From Salana multivorans (lineage in GTDB: Bacteria; Actinomycetota; Actinomycetes; Actinomycetales; Beutenbergiaceae), in assembly GCF_003751805.1 (NCBI RefSeq), contig NZ_RKHQ01000002.1, positions 992,001-1,056,000 of the forward strand: a stretch of 64,000 nt of DNA. The letters are read 5' to 3'. Below the pieces are notes generated by a model. It was not told the DNA's origin. It worked only from the letters and a program-made list of their open reading frames with translations, and did no database searches. The number at the start of each line of letters is the position of its first letter. The stretch's first letter is position 1. Positions 1 to 9,843 of this stretch are shown in pieces. Made by a program: the position numbers and the translations under genes.

Positions 1-69
1 GGTGCCCGTGACGCGCGTCGGCTGGCGCGCACCGGCGACCAGCGCCGGGACGCGCGCCGACGACGCGGG

Positions 70-1647
70 TCAGCGGCCGAGGAACTTCCCGAGCCCCTCG
101 GGCAGGTCGAGCTTCGGCGGTGCGTCGGGGTCGGTGAGCCCGAACGCGCTGCCGGCGGCGGGCCGGACGCCGGACGACTCGGCCCGCTCCGCCGCCGCCC
201 GCTCCTGCGCCGCCCGCTTGGCCGGGTTGCCGGAGCGGGACTTCTTGCCGCGCTGGGGCGGGGCCTGCATGCGGCCCTTGGACTTCTTGCCCATGCCGGG
301 CATCGACCCCATGCCGAAGCCGCCGGGCACGCCGGGGGCTCCGCCGCCGCGAGCCATCGAGCGCATCATCGTCTTGGCCTGCTCGAACCGGTCGAGCAGC
401 CCGTTGACCTCGGTCACGGTGACGCCGGACCCGCGCGCGATGCGCGAGCGGCGCGAGCCGTTGATGATCTTGGGGGTGCGGCGCTCCTCCGGCGTCATGG
501 ACCGGACGATCGCCTCGACGCGGTCGACCTCGCGCTCGTCGAAGTTCTCGAGCTGCTCGCGGATCTGCCCCATGCCGGGCAGCATGCCGAGCATCTTCTT
601 CATCGACCCGAGCTGACGCATCTGCTGCATCTGCACGAGGAAGTCCTCGAGCGTGAAGTCGCCGTCGCCGGCGATCTTGGCCGCCATCTCGGCGGCCTGC
701 TCCTCGTCGAACGCGCGCTCGGCCTGCTCGATGAGCGTCATGACGTCGCCCATGTCGAGGATGCGCGACGCCATCCGGTCGGCGTGGAAGCGCTCGAAGT
801 CGCCGACCTTCTCGCCGGTCGAGGCGAACATGACCGGGACGCCGGTGATCGAGGCGACGGACAGCGCCGCACCACCGCGGGCGTCGCCGTCGAGCTTGGA
901 CAGCACGACGCCGGTGAAGCCGACGCCCTCGGCGAACGCGTTCGCCGTCGTGACGGCGTCCTGACCGATCATCGCGTCGATGACGAACAGGATCTCCTGC
1001 GGGTCGACCGCGTCGCGGATGTCCGCGGCCTGCTGCATCATCTCCGCGTCGACGCCGAGCCGGCCCGCGGTGTCGACGACGACGACGTCGTAGAAGGCGT
1101 CCCGGGCGTGCTGGACGCCGGTGCGCGCGACCTCGACCGGGTTCCCGACGCCGTTGCCGGGCTCGGGAGCCCACACCGCGACACCGGCGCCGTCGCCGAC
1201 GATCTGGAGCTGCTGCACGGCATTGGGGCGCTGCAGGTCGGCGGCGACGAGCAGGGGCGTGTGGCCCTGCTCGCGCAGCCACTTGCCGAGCTTGCCGGCG
1301 AGCGTGGTCTTTCCGGCGCCCTGGAGGCCGGCGAGGAGGTAGACGGTCGGGCCGCGCTTGGCGAACCGGAGGTCCCGCGTGTGGCCGCCGAGGATCCGGG
1401 TCAGCTCCTCGTGGACGATCTTGACGATCTGCTGCGCGGGGTTGAGCACCTTGGACAGCTCGGCCTGCTCCGCGCGCTCGCGCACCGTCGCCGTGAAGTC
1501 CCGCACGACCGGGAGCGCGACGTCGGCATCGAGCAGCGCGCGGCGGATCTCACCGATGGACGCGGCGATGTCGGCGTCGGACAGGCGGCCCTTCCCCCGC
1601 AGGGAGGAGAGGGCCTGGGTGATGCGGTCGGACAGGCTGGCGAACAC
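70..1647 (-). CDS. ffh: Signal recognition particle protein Ffh
   Basis: This is the GTPase and signal-sequence-binding subunit of the SRP, which delivers nascent membrane and secreted proteins to FtsY (also in this window). The 525-residue protein has an N domain, a G domain with P-loop GLQGAGKTT at about 107-115, DTAGRL, and the TKLDGDARGG guanine-specificity region. A methionine-rich M domain (MLGMLPGMGQ, then a cluster of MM and MG motifs in the C-terminal 200 residues) follows. The start is GTG after a GAGGT ribosome site. It lies 76 bp downstream of glnD on the same strand, completing the amtB-glnK-glnD-ffh order common in actinobacteria. The last ~50 residues are a basic, low-complexity tail. 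Identification is secure. Confidence 0.98.
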   Translation of the reverse strand: MFASLSDRITQALSSLRGKGRLSDADIAASIGEIRRALLDADVALPVVRDFTATVRERAEQAELSKVLNPAQQIVKIVHEELTRILGGHTRDLRFAKRGPTVYLLAGLQGAGKTTLAGKLGKWLREQGHTPLLVAADLQRPNAVQQLQIVGDGAGVAVWAPEPGNGVGNPVEVARTGVQHARDAFYDVVVVDTAGRLGVDAEMMQQAADIRDAVDPQEILFVIDAMIGQDAVTTANAFAEGVGFTGVVLSKLDGDARGGAALSVASITGVPVMFASTGEKVGDFERFHADRMASRILDMGDVMTLIEQAERAFDEEQAAEMAAKIAGDGDFTLEDFLVQMQQMRQLGSMKKMLGMLPGMGQIREQLENFDEREVDRVEAIVRSMTPEERRTPKIINGSRRSRIARGSGVTVTEVNGLLDRFEQAKTMMRSMARGGGAPGVPGGFGMGSMPGMGKKSKGRMQAPPQRGKKSRSGNPAKRAAQERAAAERAESSGVRPAAGSAFGLTDPDAPPKLDLPEGLGKFLGR

Positions 1648-1723
1648 TCAGACCTCGTTCGTTGACGGTTCCGGCGACCGGGAGACGGCACGACCGCCGG
1701 GCAGCGCGTGCATGGGGCGAGGT

Positions 1724-3598
1724 TCAGGGTATCGCGAGCGCCGCGCGCGACCGCCGCGTGAGCGTGTCGACGAGCCCGGCCCGCCACGGTGTCCAGGCCG
1801 TCGGTCCCGCGGCGCGGGAGTCGGCCTCGGTGAGCAGTCGCAGCAGCTCCAGCAGGTCGGCGCGGCCCCCGAGCGCCTCGACGACGGTGCCGGCCGTCGC
1901 CGGATCCTCCGGGTCGGCCCTCGTCGCCAGCTCGGCCAGCAGGAGGTGGTGCCGCACGAGCAGCTCGACGTCCTCGGCCGGCTCGCGGGGAACGCCGAGC
2001 CGCGGCAGCAGCTCCCGGACGATCGCCGCGCCAGCGGCGCAGTGGTCCGTCTCCCCCGCGACCTTCCCGATGTCGTGGAACAGCGCGGCGAGCAGGAGGG
2101 TGTCCCGGCCGGACGGGACCGGCCCGGTCGCCGGGTCCACCGACATCGCCGGGCCCACCGACATCTCCGAGGCGTTCGCGGCCGTCTCGACGAGGTGGCG
2201 GTCGACGGTGAACACGTGGAACGGGTTGCGCTGCTGGCGGTTGCGCACGTCCCGCCACGGCGGGAACCAGCGGGTGACGACGCCGGCGAGGTCGAGCGCC
2301 TCCCACACGGGAAGCTGCGCGCGGCCGGACCCGAGCAGCGTCAGCAGGTCGCGGAGCGCGGGGTCCGGCCACGGCTGCCGCGGGGCCGGGGCCTCGGCGA
2401 GCGCCGTGACCGTCACGGGCGACAGGGGCAGCCCGGTGGTCGCCGCCGTGGCGGCCGCGCGCAGGGACAGCAGCCGGTCCTCGCCCGGCCGGGCGTCGGC
2501 GGCCAGCACGATCTCGCCGTCGTGCTCGACGAGGCCGTCGGCGAGGCTGCGCAGCCGGGGCGCCTCGCGCCGACCGCGGACGAGGAACGGCCGCGCCACC
2601 GCGAGCGGCGAGCGCCGTGCGGCCTTGCGCGCCCGGCGGGTCGTGACGTCGAGCGTGTAGGAGACGGTGCGAGCCGCCTCCGCGAGCGAGGCCGCCAGCT
2701 CGTCCCGGTCGGGGTAGCCGAGCCGTCGGGCCACGGCGTCCGCGTCGACCTGGAGCAGCCGGGCGCCCGGACGTCCCGTCTCGAGCGCGACGGCGTCGCG
2801 GACCGTGAGGAGGTGGTCGGCGGCGCGGTCGAAGGGGCCGTGCGGCCGGTCGGCGAGCCAGGTCGCCACCAGCGCCTCGGTCACGACGGCGTCCCGGATG
2901 CCGCCCCGCGCCTCCTTCAGGTCCGGCTCGAGGAGGTAGGCGAGGTCGCCGCTGCGCTCGGCACGCTCGGCGACGGAGTCGAGCAGCTCGGGCAGCCGCC
3001 GCCTGGCCGCCCCGCGCCAGTCGGCGAGCAGCGCGGAGCGGGCGTCGACGACGAGGTCGCGGTCGCCGGCGACCGGGCGCAGGTCGAGCAGGCCGACGGC
3101 GGCGACGAGGTCGGCCGAGGCGACCCGGCGGCACTGCGCGAGCGTGCGGACGGAGTGGTCGAGGGCGAGCCCGGCGTCCCAGATCGGGTACCACAGGGCC
3201 CTGGCCAGCTCCTCGACCTGCGCCTCGCTCAGCGAGCGGCCGTCGTGGACCAGGAGGCAGTCCAGGTCGCTCGTCGGGCCGGCGTCGCGCCGCCCCTGGG
3301 AGCCGACGACGCCGAGGGCGACCCCGGTGTCGGGCACGCCCCCGACCGATCGGGTCGCCTCGGCCCAGAGCGTCTGGAGCGCCCCGTCGACCAGCTCCGC
3401 CAGCCGGTGCCGGTGCTCGCGGCCGGTGCGCATGTCGGCCGCCGACCCGGAGGCGCGATCGGGGCCGGGGCGGGTGGCGCGGACGCGGGCGTCGAGCTCG
3501 AGACGCAGACGGGGAAGGTCCCGCACACCCGGGTGCGGGACCTCCCCCGTCGATCGTGTCGACGACACCACCTGCTGCGCCGGTGGACGGTCGGTCAC
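1724..3598 (-). CDS. glnD: PII uridylyl/adenylyl-transferase GlnD, short form
   Basis: GlnD modifies and demodifies the PII protein in response to nitrogen status; in actinobacteria the modification is usually adenylylation. The nucleotidyltransferase motif [15 protein letters not shown] and the HD phosphohydrolase motif LFHDIGK (about residue 506) are both present. The protein is 624 residues and stops about 115 residues after the HD motif. The tandem C-terminal ACT domains that sense glutamine in typical 750-900-residue GlnD proteins are therefore missing. The start is GTG at 3598, five bases after a GGAGG site. A longer frame reaches GTG at 3637 but would overlap glnK. It lies 13 bp after glnK and is surely cotranscribed. 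The family call is firm; loss of glutamine sensing is inferred. Confidence 0.93.
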   Translation of the reverse strand: MTDRPPAQQVVSSTRSTGEVPHPGVRDLPRLRLELDARVRATRPGPDRASGSAADMRTGREHRHRLAELVDGALQTLWAEATRSVGGVPDTGVALGVVGSQGRRDAGPTSDLDCLLVHDGRSLSEAQVEELARALWYPIWDAGLALDHSVRTLAQCRRVASADLVAAVGLLDLRPVAGDRDLVVDARSALLADWRGAARRRLPELLDSVAERAERSGDLAYLLEPDLKEARGGIRDAVVTEALVATWLADRPHGPFDRAADHLLTVRDAVALETGRPGARLLQVDADAVARRLGYPDRDELAASLAEAARTVSYTLDVTTRRARKAARRSPLAVARPFLVRGRREAPRLRSLADGLVEHDGEIVLAADARPGEDRLLSLRAAATAATTGLPLSPVTVTALAEAPAPRQPWPDPALRDLLTLLGSGRAQLPVWEALDLAGVVTRWFPPWRDVRNRQQRNPFHVFTVDRHLVETAANASEMSVGPAMSVDPATGPVPSGRDTLLLAALFHDIGKVAGETDHCAAGAAIVRELLPRLGVPREPAEDVELLVRHHLLLAELATRADPEDPATAGTVVEALGGRADLLELLRLLTEADSRAAGPTAWTPWRAGLVDTLTRRSRAALAIP

Positions 3599-3611
3599 GG
3601 TGACCTCCGGA

Positions 3612-5280
<1,669 letters not shown>

Positions 5281-5460
5281 GCGGGATACCTCCTCGTCTA
5301 CCCGGGCCGGCCGATGCGGCCGCCGGTGGAACGAGAATCACGGCGCGCGGTTTCGAGCAGCCCCTCCGTGGATTTCCGGGACGTCACGATCGCGAGTCGG
5401 GACGTCGCGCGCGTGAACGTCGCGTTGCGGGCGCGTCACACGGGGCGGACGACGCGGCGC

Positions 5461-6846
5461 CTACGGCGCCGTCAGCACCTCGCGCAGCCTCGGCTCGGCT
5501 GCGAGGTAGCCGTCGAGCAGGCGCCGGCCGAGCTCGGGCGAGCTGACCAGCGGGTGCTCGGCGAACGCGCGCCACGCCAGCTCGCGGGAGCCGGTCCGCG
5601 CGGCCTCGATGGCGAGGCGCTCGCACGCCTTCACGCCGGCGACCAGCCCGAGCTGCGCCAGCGACAGCTCCGCGTGCGGGCCGGCCGGTCGCGCGCCACC
5701 GGCGTCGACGCGGGCCGACACCTCGATGACGGCGTCGTCCGGGAGCGCCGGGACGACGCCGTCGTTCGCGAGGTTGAGGATCATCCACGCGGGGTCGCCG
5801 CCCAGGAGCGCCGCCATGAGGTCGACCGCGACCTCGTGGTAGCCGCCGCCCTGCCGATCGCCCTTCTCGTCGCGCCCGAGGTCGGTGTGCTCCCGGGTCC
5901 TGGCGTCGGCCATGTAGGTGTTCTCGCGCTCCGCGAGCGCCGCACGCCATCGCCGCGCCGCCCCGACCCCCGGTCCGGCGGCGAAGAACTCCCCCTGCTG
6001 GCGGGCGAGGTAGGCGGCGCGGCCCTCGTCGTGCCCGGCCGGTCCGTCGCCGCCCTCGTGGCTCCCGGCCGGTCCGTCAGGCGCCTCTCGCTCGTAGTAG
6101 TGCAGGTACTCCCCCGGCAGGCAGCCGATCGCGCGAAGCCACGCGACGTCGTAGAGCGCGGCCTCGTCGAGCCGGAGCAGCGCCTCGTCGCTCGCGAGCA
6201 GCGCCGGCAGGTGGTCGGTGCCGTCGTGGACGAGCGAGCGCAGCCAGCCGAGGTGGTTGAGCCCGAGGTAGTCCCCCGTCGCGCCGCGCTCGGGCAGTCC
6301 CGCCGCCCTGGCCGCGCTGCGCACCAGCCCGATGGGCGTGTCGCAGATCCCGACGACGCGGTCGCCGAGCCGCGCGCGCATCGCCTCGGTCACGAGGCCG
6401 GCCGGGTTGGTGAAGTTGACGACCCACGCCTGCGGTGCCGCCTGGGCGACGACGGACGCGATCGCGTCGACCACGGGCACGGTCCGCATCGCGTAGGCGA
6501 GCCCGCCCGGGCCGACGGTCTCCTGGCCGAGCAGCCCGAGGTCGCGCGCCACCCGCTCGTCGTCCACCCGGCCCCGCGTGCCACCGACGCGGATCGCCGA
6601 GAACACGATGGCGGCGTCGGCGACGGCCGCGCGCAGGTCGCGCTCGACGCGGACCCGCGGCGCGTCGGACCCGCCGGCGCGTCCCGCCACCTGCTCGGCC
6701 ACCACGGCCCGGATGACCGCGAGCCGCTCGGCGTCGACGTCGTGGAGCACGATCTCGTCGATGTCGACGCGGTCGCGGGCTCGCGAGACCGCGTCGACGA
6801 CCAGCGGGACGCGGAACCCTCCGCCGCCAAGGATCGTCAGTCGCAT
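5461..6846 (-). CDS. GH4 family glycosidase (6-phospho-beta-glucosidase-like)
   Basis: Family 4 glycosidases hydrolyse glycosides by an NAD- and Mn-dependent redox mechanism in the cytoplasm. The 461-residue protein starts with the Rossmann motif LTILGGGGFRVPL, which matches the 6-phospho-beta-glucosidase branch. It has the NFTNPAG motif and the metal-binding cysteine in GICDTP with the histidine in LNHLGW. The ATG at 6846 sits 7 nt after a TAGCGT -10-like box (6854-6859), so the mRNA is probably leaderless; a longer frame to 6876 is less likely. It is divergent from a PfkB kinase across 74 bp. No PTS sugar transporter is nearby to supply a phosphorylated substrate, so the exact specificity is open. 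Confidence 0.88.
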   Translation of the reverse strand: MRLTILGGGGFRVPLVVDAVSRARDRVDIDEIVLHDVDAERLAVIRAVVAEQVAGRAGGSDAPRVRVERDLRAAVADAAIVFSAIRVGGTRGRVDDERVARDLGLLGQETVGPGGLAYAMRTVPVVDAIASVVAQAAPQAWVVNFTNPAGLVTEAMRARLGDRVVGICDTPIGLVRSAARAAGLPERGATGDYLGLNHLGWLRSLVHDGTDHLPALLASDEALLRLDEAALYDVAWLRAIGCLPGEYLHYYEREAPDGPAGSHEGGDGPAGHDEGRAAYLARQQGEFFAAGPGVGAARRWRAALAERENTYMADARTREHTDLGRDEKGDRQGGGYHEVAVDLMAALLGGDPAWMILNLANDGVVPALPDDAVIEVSARVDAGGARPAGPHAELSLAQLGLVAGVKACERLAIEAARTGSRELAWRAFAEHPLVSSPELGRRLLDGYLAAEPRLREVLTAP

Positions 6847-6920
6847 GGGTCCAACGCTATCCGGCCGCGCCCGCACGGCGGAGCCCGGCGCGGACGTCGC
6901 GGGATGACAGACTCACGGCC

Positions 6921-7985
6921 ATGACCGACGAGCCCGAGCTGGATCTCCTCCTCGCGGGGACCGTGTTCTTCGACATCGTGTTCACGGGGTTCCCCCACCT
7001 GCCGCGACCGGGGACCGAGGTGTGGGTCGACGGCATGGGAACGGCGCCCGGCGGCATCGCCAACCTCGCGGTCGCGGCGGCGCGGCTGGGTCTGCGGACG
7101 TCGGTCGCCTCGGGCTTCGGCGACGACCTGTACGCGGACTGGCTCTGGTCGGTGCTGCGCGACCAGGAGCGGATCGACCTGCGCTACTCCCAGCGCCACC
7201 ACGGCGAGCACACGCCCGTCACCGTCGCGCTCAACTATGACGACGACCGGGCGTTCGTCACGCACGGGCACCCGTGGCCGACGTCGGTCGCGCAGATGCT
7301 CCGGACGACGCCGCGCACGCGCGCCGTGCTCGTCGACATCGGCGACGAGACGGTCCGCGAGGAGGACTGGTGGCGCCGGTGCGCCGCCGACGGCGCGCTC
7401 GTGTTCGCCTCGGCCGGGTGGGACTCGGCGCAGCAGTGGGACCGCCGCATCCTCGACGCGCTCGCCGGGTGCCACGCGTTCATCCCGAACGCCGGCGAGG
7501 CGATGGGCTACACGCGGACCGACAGCGTCGACGCCGCCGTCGACGCCCTCGCCGAGCGCGTGCCGCTGGCGATCGTCACGTGCGGGCGGGACGGCGTCAC
7601 GGCCGTCGACGGCACGACCGGCGAGCGGGCGAGCGTCCCCGCCGTCCCGGTGGCGCCGATCGACACCACCGGCGCGGGCGACGTGTTCGCCGCCGCGATC
7701 GTGCTCGGCACGCTGTCCGGCTGGCCCCTCGACCAGCGGCTGCGGTTCGCCTCGCTCTGCTCGGCGCTCGCCATCACCCAGGTCGGCGGCTCGCTCGCTG
7801 CGCCCGGCTGGGGCGACGTCGCGGACTGGTGGCGCGAGCGCCAGACGGCCGCGCGGGAGGGCGACCCGGTCGCCCTCGACCTCGTGACGCGCTACGGGTT
7901 CCTCGCGGACTGCCTGCCGAGCGTCGACGCGCCGCGGGTCCGGCGCGCCGAGGCGACCATCGCGCGGTTCTCCGACGCGGGCTGA
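6921..7985 (+). CDS. PfkB-family carbohydrate kinase
   Basis: This is a ribokinase-fold sugar kinase, probably cytoplasmic. The 354-residue protein has the N-terminal substrate-side glycines (GTAPGGIANLAVAAARLG) and the C-terminal catalytic motif DTTGAGDVF with its general-base aspartate. The ATG lies 7 nt after CAGACT (6908-6913), a candidate -10 box for a leaderless transcript. Divergence from the GH4 glycosidase suggests both act on the same sugar, with the kinase phosphorylating either the free sugar or the disaccharide before GH4 cleavage. The substrate cannot be assigned from sequence. The C-terminal ~40 residues extend beyond the usual PfkB core. Confidence 0.88.
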   Translation: MTDEPELDLLLAGTVFFDIVFTGFPHLPRPGTEVWVDGMGTAPGGIANLAVAAARLGLRTSVASGFGDDLYADWLWSVLRDQERIDLRYSQRHHGEHTPVTVALNYDDDRAFVTHGHPWPTSVAQMLRTTPRTRAVLVDIGDETVREEDWWRRCAADGALVFASAGWDSAQQWDRRILDALAGCHAFIPNAGEAMGYTRTDSVDAAVDALAERVPLAIVTCGRDGVTAVDGTTGERASVPAVPVAPIDTTGAGDVFAAAIVLGTLSGWPLDQRLRFASLCSALAITQVGGSLAAPGWGDVADWWRERQTAAREGDPVALDLVTRYGFLADCLPSVDAPRVRRAEATIARFSDAG

Positions 7986-8054
7986 ACCGACGAGCACCGG
8001 CACCCCGGCGAGCACCGGCTCGACGCCCGCTGCGGGCCGAGCGGTCGCCGACTC

Positions 8055-8429
8055 CTAGGACGACGGCGGAAGCTGCTCGACGAGACCGACCAGGTTCCCC
8101 TCGCTGTCGCGGATGAACGCCTGCCACTCCCGGGTGCCGGTGGGGCCGAGGCGATCGTCGGCGTGCTCGAAGATGACGTGCGGCTCGCCCTCGATCGGGA
8201 CGCCGGCCGCCCGCAGCTCCTCGACCAGCTCCCGGAGCCGCGCGACGCGGAGGTAGACCAGGGCGGACGGCGCTCCCCGGTCCAGCAGGAGCCGCGTCCC
8301 GCCGAGGTCGAAGAACAGCAGGCCGGGCGGGTCGAACCGTCCGGTCGGCCCCGTCCCGAGCAGGTCGGTGTAGAACCTCTCCGCTCGGTCGAGGTCGTCG
8401 GCGTGCTGGGCGATCTGCACCAGGTCCAT
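8055..8429 (-). CDS. VOC (glyoxalase/dioxygenase-fold) protein
   Basis: This 124-residue protein has the vicinal-oxygen-chelate fold pattern. It starts MDLVQIAQHADDLDRAERFY and includes RFDPPGLLFFDLGGTRLLL and a C-terminal DSEGNLVGLVEQ strand. The family includes glyoxalase I, dioxygenases and resistance proteins, and no specific reaction can be named. A single domain of this size usually forms a dimer. It lies 25 bp after ftsY on the same strand and may be read through from it, although no functional link is obvious. Confidence 0.8.
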   Translation of the reverse strand: MDLVQIAQHADDLDRAERFYTDLLGTGPTGRFDPPGLLFFDLGGTRLLLDRGAPSALVYLRVARLRELVEELRAAGVPIEGEPHVIFEHADDRLGPTGTREWQAFIRDSEGNLVGLVEQLPPSS

Positions 8430-8454
8430 CGTCGCTCCTCCCGCCGGTCGTCGG

Positions 8455-9639
8455 TCAGCCGAGGAGCGCGTCGACGAAGGTCTCGGGGTCGAACGGCGCG
8501 AGGTCGTCCGGTCCCTCGCCGAGGCCGACGAGCTTGACCGGGATGCCCAGCTCCCGCTGGACGGCGACGACGATGCCGCCCTTGGCCGAGCCGTCGAGCT
8601 TCGTCAGCACGATCCCGGTGAGCTGCGCGACCTCGGCGAACACGCGCGCCTGACGCAGGCCGTTCTGACCCGTGGTGGCGTCGAGCACGAGGAGCGACTC
8701 GGCCACGGGGGCCCGCTTCGTCACGACGCGGGTGATCTTCCCCAGCTCGTCCATGAGGCCGGACTTGTTCTGCAACCGGCCGGCCGTGTCGACGATGACG
8801 ACGTCGACGCCGTCCCGCGCGCCGCGCAGCACGGCGTCGTGGGCGACGCTCGCGGGGTCGGCGCCCTCGCGGTCCGAGCGCACGACGTCGACCCCGACCC
8901 GCTCGCCCCACGTCTGGAGCTGGTCGGCCGCCGCGGCGCGGAACGTGTCCGCCGCACCGAGCAGGACCGTCTTGTCCTCCGCGACGAGGAGCCGGGCGAG
9001 CTTGCCGGCCGTCGTCGTCTTGCCGGTCCCGTTGACGCCGACCATGAGGAACGTCGCCGGGAAGTAGACGACGGAGTCGGGGTCCTCGGCGCTGCCGCCG
9101 AGCACGTGCCGCTGCGTGTGCAGCGTGCGGTCCATCGTCGGGTCGACCTCGGCGAGCAGCAGCTCGCGCAGGATCGACCGCACCTGCGCCGGGTCCTTCG
9201 TCCCGTCGACCCGGATCCGGGTGCGCAGCTCCGTGAGGATGCGCGTGGTCGGGTCGATGCCGAGGTCGGCCTGGAGCAGCGTCTCCTCCAGCTCCTCCCA
9301 CGCGGCCTCGTCGAGGTGGTCGCGCCCCAGCACGGCCAGCAGCGCCTGCCCGAGCGCGCCCGAGCGGGCGAGCCGGGCGCGCAGCCGGACGAGCCGGCTC
9401 GCGACGTTCTCCGGCTTCTGGATCGCGCCGTGCGGGTGGGTGATGACGACGCCGTCGATGGCGCCGGGATCGGCGGGCTCACCCGTGCTGGGCGGGAAGG
9501 CCGGGATCTCGCCGCCGGTCTGGGCGTCGCCCGGCCCGACCTCCCCGGCGCCGCGCCGCGAGCGCCTCGCGAGCACGAGCCCGACGACCACGACGACGAG
9601 CACCGCGACGGCGAGGATGATCCAGACGGTCGTGTCCAT
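8455..9639 (-). CDS. ftsY: SRP receptor FtsY
   Basis: FtsY is the membrane-associated GTPase receptor for the Ffh-SRP complex. The 394-residue protein starts with a hydrophobic anchor (VWIILAVAVLVVVVVGLVLA) followed by arginines. A short acidic/proline linker and the NG domain with GVNGTGKTTTAGKLA, DTAGRL and TKLDGSAKGG follow. The membrane segment and the shorter acidic region are typical of actinobacterial FtsY. The ATG at 9639 is preceded by a G-rich site (GAGGGG). It lies about 6 kb from smc, a neighbour of ftsY in many actinobacteria; here the surface-protein/LuxR block lies between them. Confidence 0.97.
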   Translation of the reverse strand: MDTTVWIILAVAVLVVVVVGLVLARRSRRGAGEVGPGDAQTGGEIPAFPPSTGEPADPGAIDGVVITHPHGAIQKPENVASRLVRLRARLARSGALGQALLAVLGRDHLDEAAWEELEETLLQADLGIDPTTRILTELRTRIRVDGTKDPAQVRSILRELLLAEVDPTMDRTLHTQRHVLGGSAEDPDSVVYFPATFLMVGVNGTGKTTTAGKLARLLVAEDKTVLLGAADTFRAAAADQLQTWGERVGVDVVRSDREGADPASVAHDAVLRGARDGVDVVIVDTAGRLQNKSGLMDELGKITRVVTKRAPVAESLLVLDATTGQNGLRQARVFAEVAQLTGIVLTKLDGSAKGGIVVAVQRELGIPVKLVGLGEGPDDLAPFDPETFVDALLG

Positions 9640-9717
9640 CCCCTCAGTCTGCCCCAGTCCGCGCGATGGGATCGGTGCCGGACGCTCCGTAGCCCGTGAG
9701 TGGCCGCCCCCGAAAGA

Positions 9718-9835
9718 CAGGTAGTACGCGGACGGTTTCAGGTAGTCCCACGGCCAAGTGCCGCCAGAACCGCACCGACACTGGAAGTCCTCGGGGCATC
9801 TCACCCCGGGTGTTCTTTTGTTCCGAAGAGGGGGA
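9718..9835 (+). promoter_or_regulatory. Leader of surface-protein gene: direct repeats and attenuator-like element
   Basis: The 204 bp between ftsY and the surface-protein gene contain two direct copies of CAGGTAGT at 9718-9725 and 9739-9746. They are 21 bp apart, two helical turns, as expected for tandem binding by an activator. Further down, a small hairpin (CGGGG/CCCCG, 9792-9808) is followed by a rare T-rich run TGTTCTTTTGTT (9811-9822), which resembles an intrinsic terminator inside the leader. A strong ribosome site (GAAGAGGGGG) precedes the ATG. The function of both elements is inferred. Confidence 0.4.
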
Positions 9836-9843
9836 CTCACCTG

